DNA of 64,000 nt, taken from assembly GCA_035593725.1 (NCBI GenBank), contig DAOSZN010000010.1, forward strand, positions 1 through 64,000. Direction: 5' to 3'. Both the position numbers and the translations under genes were made by a program. Every line of letters starts with the position of its first letter. Positions within the stretch are counted from its first letter, which is position 1. The notes beneath the pieces were generated by a model that was not told the DNA's origin, did not search any database, and saw only the letters and a program-made list of their open reading frames with translations. Positions 24,885 through 34,013 of the stretch are shown here, one piece after another. This DNA is from UBA4971 sp029551185 (GTDB taxonomy: Bacteria > Bacillota > SHA-98 > UBA4971).

Positions 24885-26294
24885 CTATGCGGCAGTTGTC
24901 TTCTTATCAACTTTCTGGGATTGGGTTGCCAATGATACTACTATGAATATGACAAGGGATATCAAGGCCGCGTATATTTCCACAGGCGCACCGAAGATAT
25001 TGGCTTTTGTCAGTATGCCCCAGAGGGCTACGATAGATCCGATTATCAGTGATGCCAAGGCTCCTTCTCTTGTAGCTGATTTCCATATAACCCCGCCCAT
25101 GACAGGCACAAATACGCCTGCACTGTACATTGTGTACGAGTATATAAGCGCATCTATTATTCCGGGCATTATAAGTGCGATAAGAAGGCCTAATATTCCC
25201 AGTAAGATTGTGAAGTTCCTGGATATTGCAAGAAGCTTCTTTTCGTCTTTTATCTCGTCCACTTTGAACGTCTCTATCCAAAAGTCTTTCACTATATGGG
25301 ATGTAGCTGCGGTTAAAAGAGAGTCGGCAGTTGACATTATGGCGGCCAGTATGGCAGCTAAAACTATTCCCCCAGCTACCGGATTCATCAGATTCTGTAC
25401 TACCCAAGGGAAAGCATTGCCTCCTGTTTCCAGATCTGACAGCGCTCGTGCCCCCATGCCGATGATCGTCGGGAAGAATGCGACTACTACCAGGATAATA
25501 CCGCCGATTATCGATGCTGACTTAGCCACCTTCGCGTCTTTTGCCGCGAACAGTCTTTGATAAAAGTCCTGGCCGATGAGGGTGTACATTACCGTGGGAA
25601 GTAGGAGCCACATGATGCTGGATGTGCCGAGACCCCAAAAACTGAAGTAACCGGGTTTTACCCCTTTTGCCACAAGTGTCGCGGAAAGGGCTGCCATTCC
25701 GCCGGCGTTCGAAACGACCAAAGCAGCAGCTAATATCACACCAAGGGTTGCCAGTATCAATTGAACTGCATCAGTTATTGTAACTGCCCAGAGGCCGCCT
25801 AATGCAGTGTAAACAATAAAGACGAGTGTAGCGATGACGGCGCCGGTATTGCCTGTAATACCCAATATGCTCAATGCGCTTCTTGCCGAAAGCACCATGG
25901 CTGCCAGTATCCCTACCAGCGCAACGAGGGAAAGAAGCGAGCCCAGTATTCTTATGGTCTTTCCGCCGTATCTTTGCTCAAGGTAATCAGGTACAGTATA
26001 AAGTGCCAGGTCCCTGAACTTGCCTGCAGTGGCAAAGCCCAAAAGGAGGATGCCTATACCGCAGGACACACCATACCATGCGCCTGACCACCCATACAGA
26101 AAGCCGTATTCACTGCCGCCCATAACCATCCCACCGCCGAAATGGGTGGCTGCAAGGGTGGCTGCACACATTGGAATCCCGAGTCTTCTGCCTGCCAGGA
26201 GAAAGTCAGTCATGCCTTTAATGTAACGCTTGTTGGACCACCAACCAATTGCCAGCATTGCCAACATATAGACAGCCACTATAAAAAGAATCAT
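24885..26294 (-). CDS. Sodium:solute symporter (SSS family)
   Basis: 469 residues with about 13 transmembrane helices. The SSS signature is present: TDFLLAGRRLG near residue 30, AATHFGGGMVMGGSEYGF near 50, and ALGGLWAVTITDAVQ near 165. Family members take up amino acids, sugars, pantothenate or small acids with sodium. GGAGG lies eight bases before the ATG. The gene diverges from a sigma54 activator gene, but I found no -24/-12 element in front of it. Substrate unknown. Confidence 0.9.
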   Translation of the reverse strand: MILFIVAVYMLAMLAIGWWSNKRYIKGMTDFLLAGRRLGIPMCAATLAATHFGGGMVMGGSEYGFLYGWSGAWYGVSCGIGILLLGFATAGKFRDLALYTVPDYLEQRYGGKTIRILGSLLSLVALVGILAAMVLSARSALSILGITGNTGAVIATLVFIVYTALGGLWAVTITDAVQLILATLGVILAAALVVSNAGGMAALSATLVAKGVKPGYFSFWGLGTSSIMWLLLPTVMYTLIGQDFYQRLFAAKDAKVAKSASIIGGIILVVVAFFPTIIGMGARALSDLETGGNAFPWVVQNLMNPVAGGIVLAAILAAIMSTADSLLTAATSHIVKDFWIETFKVDEIKDEKKLLAISRNFTILLGILGLLIALIMPGIIDALIYSYTMYSAGVFVPVMGGVIWKSATREGALASLIIGSIVALWGILTKANIFGAPVEIYAALISLVIFIVVSLATQSQKVDKKTTAA

Positions 26295-26856
26295 GCCTGC
26301 ACCTCCGTTTCGGAAGATTCACTCTCCTAAACATATGGGGAAAAAACGTTCCGGATACCGGATAGAGATGGATTCACACCTCCTTTGACTTTAATTGACC
26401 TCTCATCTTAGAGTCTACTCTTGATTTTGCATATTATATTGCAGATAATAGTCATGCTGCAAGAATATGGGAAGAAAATAGTGGGATAGTCTTTCCATGT
26501 AGCTTTCTAGATAATTGTTGTTTTCGGTGTAGTCTATCTATTCTATATTAGCAGTAATTTTCCTTCGAAATATTCAATGTATATTAGCGTCAGATATTAA
26601 GTTCTGTATTTATGAAATGTCGAAATAAAATAGGATTCCGGTAGTACAAGCATGTGGCTGTAAATGCATTTTTCCATAATCCGCCCGGCGATTGTGTTTC
26701 GTCAATTTGCCGGTGTTGATTTCATCGCCATGTCCGACATTATTGTGTTTCTAAGATTTTTTGTCGTATGACAAGGAGTTTTGGTAAACGTAAAAGAAGT
26801 AAAAATCAAGCTCTTTTTCGGAAACGGCAACTGTGAATAAGGGGAGAATAATTAAT
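26295..26856. other. Divergent AT-rich intergenic region
   Basis: 562 bp between the symporter and the sigma54-activator gene, visibly richer in A+T than the rest of the window. I looked for a GG-N10-GC sigma54 element on both strands and found none that fits. No open frame or strong palindrome was noticed. Confidence 0.5.
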
Positions 26857-28833
26857 ATGTTACCCATGCTGAATATTGAAGAGAAGCTATTACTCCGTGC
26901 CAGCTGGAAAGATTTCATAGAACATGGAAAATCACCGGTGGACGTAGATCCGGTGATAGCTGCATCATGGCAGCGCAGCATGGATTGGAAGGTTGACCCT
27001 TTCCTTTCAGGAAACTGTCGCATACTGACTAAATCCGAACTTTCCGAAAGACTTGCGGATAACAAGAAAATCCTGGATATCGCGAAGCCTTACATGAGTG
27101 ATATGCATCAGGCTTTACGCGGGCTTGGGTATATGCTTTTTCTCACTGATACTGAGGGCTGGGTTCTTCATGCTGTCGGTGATAAAGAGATAATGGATGA
27201 CTTCCACGAAACACTCGACTTTCAGTTAGGTGTCAGCTGGCATGAAAGTGTAGTTGGCACTACTGCAGTGGGAATCGCCTTGCACCATTGTCAACCTGTG
27301 CCTTTCATCGCTGAGGAGAAGTACTGCCTGATTCTCAAAGACCGGGCATGTGCAGCAGTGCCTATTAAAGACGCGAACTCAGGCGCAATCGCAGTTCTTG
27401 GTCTGGCGACTAACCTTCACAAAGTGGTTAGAATGGACAATACGGTCTTTGCGTTGCTTTGCGCAGCGCAAGCGGCTATCGAAAATAAGTTGCAACTGCT
27501 TCATTCCAAGGAGACGCTGCAGGTTATCGACAGCAGGTACCGGAAGGTTTTCGAATCTGTATCTGACGCTATTGTTATAGTTGACTGCAATGGTATTGTG
27601 AGCAGCATTAACAGCAAGGCAGCAGAAATCCTGTCTGTTGATCCTGGCAAGGTTGTTAATCGTCCGGCAGCTGATATCTTAGGCTGCAACCCAATACTGC
27701 TTGAGACCGGCACAGTGTTTTCCAAGCCTGCTTTATCTCCCCATGCTCCAAAACTTCATATAGAGAGCTTCTCCATTCCAGATCCCGGAGGCAGCAGGGA
27801 AGGATCTGTGGTAGTTGTCAGAAAACCTGACATCCTTGCTGACAATGGTGCTAAGGGTCTGAATAAAGCCTTTTATACGTTCGATGACATAATCGGAGAA
27901 AGCCGGGAGATTTGCGAGATCAAACAGATGCTGTCCAAAGCTGCGAAGGAATCTTGTCCTGTCATGATTAGCGGAGAGACGGGAACAGGTAAGGAGCTTT
28001 TTGCTCATGCCGTTCATAACGCCGGTCCAAGAGCTGAAGGCCCGTTCATTGCCATTAACTGCGGCGCCATACCCCGAGAATTGATTGAGAGTGAGTTGTT
28101 CGGTTATGAAGAAGGGGCTTTCACCGGGGCTCGCAAAGGTGGCCATAAGGGCAAGTTCGAGCAGGCAAGCGGAGGCACTCTTTTCCTTGATGAAATTGCC
28201 GACATGCCTATAGATACGCAAGTCAGCCTCCTTCGGGTCCTGGAGGAAAAACGAGTGACAAGAATTGGTTCACATGAGAGCATTCCCGTAGATGTCAGGA
28301 TCATCTCTGCCACGAACAGAGATCCCGGGGATGAGGTGAAGAAAGGCAATATAAGAGAGGACTTGTTTTGGAGGCTCAATGTCATAAGCGTACGCTTGCC
28401 GTCCTTGGCAGAGCGGAAGGAAGATATTCCTCTCGTAATCGAGGATTTTCTGAAGAAACATTCGAGCTCCCGCGGGATTTCCTATGCTCTGAGCAATGAA
28501 ACCCGGGCTATATTAATGGAGCATAACTGGCCTGGAAACATTCGTGAGCTCAAGAATGTCATAGAAAGAAGTGTGGTGTTCGCCGAAGACGGCGTAATCC
28601 TCCCAAGACATCTTCCCCGGTATTTGCTGTCCGCATCCGGTAACACACAGTCCCATGGCTCGTTTTCATTGGAGGAGGCGGAGCGACAGGCTATAGTTCA
28701 AGCCCTCATGAAGAGCAAAGGTAACATTACCGAAGCAGCGGAGCTTTTAGGTATTGCCCGCAATACCCTTTACAATAAGCTTCGTAAGTACAACATCGAC
28801 TGTCCTAACACAGGGGATCCCAGAGCGTGTTGA
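26857..28833 (+). CDS. Sigma54-dependent transcriptional activator (AcoR-like: GAF-PAS-AAA+-Fis)
   Basis: 658 residues. N-terminal AcoR-like segment (IAASWQRSMDWKVDP), a GAF domain (about 60-200), a PAS domain (about 215-325), and an AAA+ domain with Walker A GETGTGKE, the sigma54-contact loop GAFTGA, Walker B GGTLFLDEIAD and arginine-finger region. A Fis-type HTH (AAELLGIARNTLYNKLRKY) ends it. It senses a ligand through GAF/PAS and remodels sigma54 polymerase by ATP hydrolysis. Its likely target is the -24/-12 promoter at 29055, 222 bp downstream. ATG 26857 is chosen for AAGGGGAG ten bases upstream. Confidence 0.92.
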   Translation: MLPMLNIEEKLLLRASWKDFIEHGKSPVDVDPVIAASWQRSMDWKVDPFLSGNCRILTKSELSERLADNKKILDIAKPYMSDMHQALRGLGYMLFLTDTEGWVLHAVGDKEIMDDFHETLDFQLGVSWHESVVGTTAVGIALHHCQPVPFIAEEKYCLILKDRACAAVPIKDANSGAIAVLGLATNLHKVVRMDNTVFALLCAAQAAIENKLQLLHSKETLQVIDSRYRKVFESVSDAIVIVDCNGIVSSINSKAAEILSVDPGKVVNRPAADILGCNPILLETGTVFSKPALSPHAPKLHIESFSIPDPGGSREGSVVVVRKPDILADNGAKGLNKAFYTFDDIIGESREICEIKQMLSKAAKESCPVMISGETGTGKELFAHAVHNAGPRAEGPFIAINCGAIPRELIESELFGYEEGAFTGARKGGHKGKFEQASGGTLFLDEIADMPIDTQVSLLRVLEEKRVTRIGSHESIPVDVRIISATNRDPGDEVKKGNIREDLFWRLNVISVRLPSLAERKEDIPLVIEDFLKKHSSSRGISYALSNETRAILMEHNWPGNIRELKNVIERSVVFAEDGVILPRHLPRYLLSASGNTQSHGSFSLEEAERQAIVQALMKSKGNITEAAELLGIARNTLYNKLRKYNIDCPNTGDPRAC

Positions 28834-28929
28834 TAACCAAATTGTGGATCCCGGTGTTGCAGGTTTGGCCTCCCACCCGGATTTTTCCGGCTAATCCTGA
28901 CACAGGTCACCCTTAGAGTGTCTTAAGAA

Positions 28930-28944
28930 CTAACACACTGTTAG
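28930..28944. promoter_or_regulatory. Candidate upstream activating site for the sigma54 activator
   Basis: CTAACACACTGTTAG is a perfect inverted repeat with 6-bp arms around CAC. Its centre lies about 118 bp upstream of the -24 element, within the usual 80-200 bp range for activators that act by looping. The link to the adjacent activator is inferred. Confidence 0.5.
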
Positions 28945-29054
28945 ATTATTTAACAAAGGTTATTCCTTCATAGGAATTCGAAGAATGTTTCTCTTTTTGA
29001 ATGAGCCCTGCCTTGTCAGCCTAAACAGTCCGTTTTGCATCTGCTGTCCACACT

Positions 29055-29070
29055 TGGCATCGTTCTTGCA
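29055..29070 (+). promoter_or_regulatory. Sigma54 (-24/-12) promoter
   Basis: TGGCATCGTTCTTGCA matches the consensus TGGCAC-N5-TTGCA with the invariant GG and GC in exact register (GG at 29056-29057, GC at 29068-29069). Transcription should begin near 29081. It stands directly downstream of a sigma54-activator gene and upstream of a two-gene operon. Confidence 0.85.
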
Positions 29071-29164
29071 ATTATAAACTGAAAGTGGACGCCATTACAT
29101 GGCTATGATGCTTCTATGACGGCCATCGCGCATATATTGTGGCGTTATTATTCCGGGCGGCGTC

Positions 29165-29271
29165 CCCTGCGCAGGGCCATGGAGTCCTTATGGCGCCCAT
29201 ATAGTCGCAATCACAGCCGCGACTGTAGTATGGCAATATGGGATAAGCTATGTTTGAGCAGGCGACTACAG
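29165..29271 (+). other. Structured part of the sigma54 operon leader
   Basis: CCCTGCGCAGGG (29165-29176) is a 12-base palindrome, and CTGTAGT (29223-29229) pairs with ACTACAG (29265-29271). The purpose is unknown; mRNA stability or attenuation is possible. Confidence 0.35.
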
Positions 29272-29404
29272 CTATTGTGCCGGAGCTTGGGTTATCGTGG
29301 TATAGCCCAAGGCATGGCAGCAGGGGCTATCCGGTCATAACCTATGGCGGTAACTTGGGCTATCGAGCCATGACTATGGCTGTCACAAGAGAGGAGGGTT
29401 TTAC

Positions 29405-30634
29405 TTGGCAGAAAAGGCAAAGGCAGAGCCTACCTATATGTTGGGCACTGACGAGCAACAGCAGTGGATGCGGAAGTATAATTTCGCTCCAAGAGGAATC
29501 GGTTTATCTGAACCGGGTATTTGTGCGCTTGATGATCCCTTATTCGATGCATACAACATCGCCAAATCATCGTATCAAATCTATCCGGACGTATTCAATG
29601 TCGATTATGTAGCCAAGGAAGTGGGAATCAAGAAGGAAGAAGTCATCGAACGCATGAGACGAATGTATGATGACAGGTTGGTGATGTACGCTGCCACATC
29701 TAACGTGCAGGTGTTCGGGTTCGGGCTGTATTACTGGTTGGTTAAACTGAGAGAGGGCACCGGAGGCGCGGCAAAGCAGAAGCTGGCAGACTGGTACCAG
29801 GCTAAAGATGACATTTGCACAGGTTACGAGTTGAGAGGGGACTTTGATTTCTTTAACGGCAATCACATGCGTGTGTTGGATAACCTGCTTGCCGAGGTGA
29901 TCGAGCCCTGGAAATTCAATCCGGAAGTGGAGTTTGTGCATCTTTGTCCTATCCGCCGCAATATTCGCGAATCTCATGTGAACATGTTTGACGCGCCGGA
30001 CGATGGATTCAGAAAGCTCTACTGGGGTAACGGCCAGATCGAGTCCTTGGCGAAGATGCAAGACAAAATGGATCTGGTTGACTTAAGGATTATTGAGGCC
30101 CTCAATATGAAGCGTTCTGCGGAAGAGATGTATGACTTCAAGAAACTTGCTGACATATCCGGACTCGACCCTGAGGCAATGAAAAAGGGCATAGTGGATA
30201 TCATTGACACAAAGAAAATCCTGGCTCCTATTTTCTATCTTAACTGGGAAAAGCTTGGACTGACAAACCATATCTTCGTTATCCGGGTGTTCCAAATCAC
30301 GCCTGACTGCAGAAAAGCCCAAATTGCTGATGAGCTGTCGCATGTGCCGGAATTCAATACAGTCCTTGAATTCACAGATTCATTCTATGATATCATGCTC
30401 TTTGCCTACAACGAGATATCAGACATAGACGCCTTGCGGAGACTTCTTGATAAGTATGAAGATATCGAGTACATAAGGGAAGCTGACTCCTACAAGCAGT
30501 TCCGGCGGTGGGCATGCCGATTGGACGCGGAGAACGGATTCTGGGAAGAGACTGTAATGACTGACGATTTTCTGCAGGACTGGACGGAAAATCGGACATG
30601 CCCGACAACTTGCAGTGCAAAGGAGGGGAAATAG
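29405..30634 (+). CDS. Double AsnC/Lrp-like domain protein
   Basis: 409 residues that read as two Lrp/AsnC-type units: HTH-like helices at about 60-90 (VDYVAKEVGIKKEEVIERM) and 235-265 (FKKLADISGLDPEAMKKGI), each followed by a ligand-binding-like alpha/beta segment. The double arrangement recalls AsnC-type regulators and siroheme-decarboxylase-like proteins, but I see no haem pathway nearby. TTG start with GAGGAGG seven bases upstream. It is the first gene of the sigma54 operon and stops 1 bp before the synthetase gene. Probably a local regulator or sensor for the acyl-CoA reaction. Confidence 0.6.
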   Translation: MAEKAKAEPTYMLGTDEQQQWMRKYNFAPRGIGLSEPGICALDDPLFDAYNIAKSSYQIYPDVFNVDYVAKEVGIKKEEVIERMRRMYDDRLVMYAATSNVQVFGFGLYYWLVKLREGTGGAAKQKLADWYQAKDDICTGYELRGDFDFFNGNHMRVLDNLLAEVIEPWKFNPEVEFVHLCPIRRNIRESHVNMFDAPDDGFRKLYWGNGQIESLAKMQDKMDLVDLRIIEALNMKRSAEEMYDFKKLADISGLDPEAMKKGIVDIIDTKKILAPIFYLNWEKLGLTNHIFVIRVFQITPDCRKAQIADELSHVPEFNTVLEFTDSFYDIMLFAYNEISDIDALRRLLDKYEDIEYIREADSYKQFRRWACRLDAENGFWEETVMTDDFLQDWTENRTCPTTCSAKEGK

Positions 30635-30635
30635 A

Positions 30636-32066
30636 ATGAAAATAGATGCCCCTCGGAAATATGTGGTAGATAGCTTGCAGTACGCGTTGAACCCTTCGTC
30701 CATAGCTGTAGTGGGAGCTTCGCGTTATGACGCGAAAGTCGGTTACAAAGTCATAGAGGGACTCAGCAAGTGGGGCTATAAAGGTAAGATCTACCCTGTG
30801 AACCCTCGCGCTGACAAGGTCCATGGTTTGCCTGCATATAAGACTCTTTTGGATATTCCGGAACCTGTAGATCTCGTATTTGTAGCAGTGCCGGCATTCC
30901 TTGTGAAGATGGTATTGGAACAAGCAGTCGCCAAGAAGGCAAAAATGGCGGTTATCGCAACAAGCGCTTTCAAGGAGATCGGCCGTGGTGAGCTGCAGGA
31001 TTCTCTGACAAACTATTGCAGAAAACATAAACTGCCTCTGATTGGACCGAATCTGGTCGGTATGGGAAGCCCTTATCTCAACTTCAACTGCGGATTCATT
31101 CCGTACCTACCTATTCCGGGTCCGGTGGCTATGATATCCCAGTCAGGAGCAAACCTTCTTGCCGCCCTTGGTACGTCCAAGACACAGAACTTCGGGATGA
31201 GCTTTTTCATCGGGCTGGGCAACAAGGCTGACGTGGATTTCTCAGAGTTCATAATCTACGGTAAGAACGATCCTTACACGAAGTGTATTGCAACTTACAT
31301 CGAAGGGCTGGATTCTCCTGAGGCATATATCAAGGCGTGCCGCGAGACAGTCCCGGAAAAGCCGGTGGTAGCGCTCAAAGTCGGCGGGTCAAAGATAGGC
31401 GTGAAAGCAGCGTTTGCGCATACCGCGTCAGAAAACATAGGGACGGACGATGCATACTATGACGATATCTTTGAGAAAGCGGGAGTCATCAGGGCCACAA
31501 CCTGGCAGGAGTTCCTTGACGTAGCCCTTGCCCTCGGACAGCAGCCTCCTCTGAAAGGCGACAATGTTGTGATGATAACCAACGGAGGCGGATCAGGGCT
31601 CTTGGCTTGCGATCACTTTGAGCGCATAGGTATGCCTCTACGGGAGCTCAAGGACATCTCCTTCATGTTAAGCATGAAAATACGCGCGTACATGCCTATG
31701 TTCGGATCGCCCTTGAATCCGGTGGATATCTCAGGCACAGCGTCGCCTGTGCAGTACAAAGGTGCGTTGCACCAGGCAATGCGGGACAGCAATGTAGATG
31801 GAGTGCTGTGCTCCATTTGTCCGACAGCAGTTACTGATGTGCCTGCTGTAGTGGATATTGCCATTCAAATGCACGAAACATATAAGTATCTGGGGAAGCC
31901 GTTCATTATGGAATGCCAGGGCGGGGCGGAGTGCCACGAGGCTATCATGAAGCTACGTGCACATGGAATACCTGCTTACCCCACAGCTGAGCAGTCAGTC
32001 AACGCCATGGTAGGCTTAAGGAAATACGGTAAGATACTGGAGAAACAAGGGGTAAACGTTGGATAA
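30636..32066 (+). CDS. ADP-forming acyl-CoA synthetase, alpha-type subunit
   Basis: 476 residues. A CoA-binding Rossmann domain (IAVVGASRYDAKVGYKV, residues 21-37) is followed by ligase domains. MISQSGANLLAALG lies near 170, and the phospho-acceptor His262 in AFAHTASENIGTD is where alpha subunits of acetate-CoA ligase (ADP-forming) carry it. These enzymes make ATP from acyl-CoA, or the reverse. The ATP-grasp beta part is absent from this protein and from the neighbouring genes, so a partner must be encoded elsewhere. ATG 30636 has AAAGGAGG upstream. Confidence 0.85.
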   Translation: MKIDAPRKYVVDSLQYALNPSSIAVVGASRYDAKVGYKVIEGLSKWGYKGKIYPVNPRADKVHGLPAYKTLLDIPEPVDLVFVAVPAFLVKMVLEQAVAKKAKMAVIATSAFKEIGRGELQDSLTNYCRKHKLPLIGPNLVGMGSPYLNFNCGFIPYLPIPGPVAMISQSGANLLAALGTSKTQNFGMSFFIGLGNKADVDFSEFIIYGKNDPYTKCIATYIEGLDSPEAYIKACRETVPEKPVVALKVGGSKIGVKAAFAHTASENIGTDDAYYDDIFEKAGVIRATTWQEFLDVALALGQQPPLKGDNVVMITNGGGSGLLACDHFERIGMPLRELKDISFMLSMKIRAYMPMFGSPLNPVDISGTASPVQYKGALHQAMRDSNVDGVLCSICPTAVTDVPAVVDIAIQMHETYKYLGKPFIMECQGGAECHEAIMKLRAHGIPAYPTAEQSVNAMVGLRKYGKILEKQGVNVG

Positions 32067-32492
32067 CTGAAGAAGTCTGAAGCAACCCTCCGGCAACTGA
32101 GTGTGCTTTGAGCAGGCTTCAGGTTACGGAATGGTTAAAGATTAGGACGGCCCTTCTGGCCGCCCTAATCTTGCCCCGGTCCCACATTGCAGAGATTCGA
32201 ACCCTCCAAGTTCCCGCTGTAACATCCCAAATTCTCTGCTCGATCCTGCAATCAGCAGTGTTCCCTGAATCTTCATCTGGAGGTATCTTTCCTGTCGCCC
32301 ACACCTTCAAGCGCACACATCAGATCTCTTACTCTATTAGAAATCGATTTCATAGTTGGACACTAATGGATACAAACATGAACAGAAACTGCACTTCAGT
32401 TTTGTACGATTCATGATAGTATGTTAGCAGTAATCTGAAATATGGTTATAAGCTGGGCTTATTATCCAAATGTGACTCGGGAAGGGTGTCCC
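32067..32492. other. Intergenic region, operon end to MFS gene
   Basis: It begins with a terminator hairpin (32140-32170). The rest shows no supported gene; a T-loop-like sequence on the minus strand near 32190-32205 does not extend into a tRNA. Confidence 0.5.
32140..32170 (+). terminator. Terminator hairpin of the sigma54 operon
   Basis: GATTAGG-A-CGGCC pairs with GGCCG-C-CCTAATC around CTTCT: 12 pairs with one mismatch, 74 bp after the synthetase stop. Only a short TTG follows, not a full U-tract. Confidence 0.65.
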
Positions 32493-33812
32493 ATGGTGAA
32501 CGACGCGAAAGACTCACGGCAAAGCACACGTTTCAGTCGATCAAACTCTCTTGAGCCGAATCGTAGATTATTGCGATTTTTCCCTGGTCTGCAAGGCAAC
32601 GCGCGGGTTATGGTTATGATGGAGCCTATGTGGGCAATCCCCTATCTTTTTTTTTACACGTACTCAACCCTTTATATGAGGGGTTTGGGGCTAACCGAAC
32701 CACAGGTAGGCTTGACACTGTCAATTGCCAGTGCGTCCAGTATGATCATCGGACTTATCGGCGCTCCCATAGCAGATCGTCTTGGTCGCAAAAAGACTTG
32801 CACTGTCTTTGGACTAATCACGTGGAGTATCCCTACTCTTATCTGGGCGCTTGCGCGAGATTTTAGATACTTTGTGATAGCGGGAATCATAAACGGGTTT
32901 GTCGGGATAGTCTCTCCTTCTTACAATTGTCTGTTGATTGAAGATACTCCTCCGGAAAACAGACTCTCCGTTTTTGCTGCGCTTCAACTTGTATCGATGT
33001 TGCCTGGATTCTTCCTTCCGCTGTCAGGTGTCTTCGTCAGAAACATGGGTGTTGTCCCGGCGACCCGTATGTTCTATTTTGCTGCATGTATCATAATGAC
33101 AGCATTTTTCTTGATCAGAAACCGCTATCTTACAGAATCTGACGTGGGTACAGAGCGCATAGCGGCAACTAAGGGTCACGATTTTAAGGATTCCTTGACA
33201 GGTTATGTTGAGGTACTGGAAAGGCTTCGCAAGAATCATGCTGCTCTCGTTATTCTTATAGTCAATAGTCTCGTTTTTCTCCGGGATTCAATAATCGCGT
33301 CAATGCAACAAATATACATAGTTGAGAATCTCAGAATCGACCCGGTTTATGTTGGTATATTGCCCGCAGTGTCCGCAGCTGCGCAGTTATTGGCGTTATT
33401 CTTCATCTTGACTCGCCCCAGGGACGATCGCACCGAAGGGAGATTGCTTCTTGTAGCTCTTAGTCTGCTGGTTTTAGGTGTCTTGGTCTTTCTCTTGACG
33501 CCGGAGGGATGCTTGGGTCTGGTTCTAATGAGCACTGTGTTAACTGCTTTAGGCTCTAGTTTGGCAAGTCCCACATTGAGCACTGCTCTCAATAATGTGC
33601 TTGCAAATGAAGATCGTGTAAGGGTCTTGTCCTTGTCTATGGTTATTCAGAACCTAATGCGTATGGGAGGAACCGCCAGTTCAGGCTTTCTCTACAAATC
33701 GCGGCCTGTAATACCATTTGAAGTGGCTTTAGGTCTTAGCATAGCTTGTCTGGTAATATATTTTATCTATCTTAGGAGGCAAGGAAACACTCAGGCTTCT
33801 TCAGACAACTGA
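32493..33812 (+). CDS. MFS transporter
   Basis: 439 residues with 12 predicted membrane segments and the MFS loop motif between helices 2 and 3 (GAPIADRLGRKKT). GAAGGG six bases before ATG 32493 sets the start; an earlier in-frame ATG lacks a site. It is the first gene of the carbohydrate island and may export or import a sugar or drug-like compound. Substrate unknown. Confidence 0.85.
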   Translation: MVNDAKDSRQSTRFSRSNSLEPNRRLLRFFPGLQGNARVMVMMEPMWAIPYLFFYTYSTLYMRGLGLTEPQVGLTLSIASASSMIIGLIGAPIADRLGRKKTCTVFGLITWSIPTLIWALARDFRYFVIAGIINGFVGIVSPSYNCLLIEDTPPENRLSVFAALQLVSMLPGFFLPLSGVFVRNMGVVPATRMFYFAACIIMTAFFLIRNRYLTESDVGTERIAATKGHDFKDSLTGYVEVLERLRKNHAALVILIVNSLVFLRDSIIASMQQIYIVENLRIDPVYVGILPAVSAAAQLLALFFILTRPRDDRTEGRLLLVALSLLVLGVLVFLLTPEGCLGLVLMSTVLTALGSSLASPTLSTALNNVLANEDRVRVLSLSMVIQNLMRMGGTASSGFLYKSRPVIPFEVALGLSIACLVIYFIYLRRQGNTQASSDN

Positions 33813-34013
33813 ACCTGTATGATTCTGTACTTCCTTAACAGAGGATAGACCGTCAAAAATTTGGCAGAAATGAAACACAATAGTCCAATGCCTAAAACAA
33901 AAGTCCAAAGGATATGCAATCCAGATGACGAAAATCTTTGATGCGCGCATGTTTCGCTGGCGGAATCAAAGGTCAAAATACCGAAAAATAATAGCTGAAA
34001 GGTGGGATCTATC

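Larger units (their letters stand above)
28834..29404. other. Promoter and long leader of the sigma54 operon
   Basis: It contains a palindromic activator site candidate (28930-28944), the -24/-12 promoter (29055-29070) and a leader of about 320 bases. The leader has several palindromes and many CTATGG/GCCAT-like words. Two overlapping open frames in it have no ribosome binding site. Confidence 0.6.

Noticed and set aside
24835..25560. 241-codon plus-strand frame opposite the symporter gene
   Set aside because: It is the antisense reading of a clear SSS transporter and has no motif of its own.
26295..26856. Sigma54 promoter for the symporter gene
   Set aside because: No GG-N10-GC arrangement with TGGCA and TTGC was found on either strand.
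29116..29340. Open frame in the leader of the sigma54 operon
   Set aside because: No ribosome binding site and a Trp/Arg/Cys-heavy product; the stretch is better explained as untranslated leader.
32185..32215. tRNA T-loop-like sequence on the minus strand (GGGTTCGAATC)
   Set aside because: The seven bases after the arm find no complementary acceptor strand 60-75 bases upstream, and no anticodon arm can be drawn.
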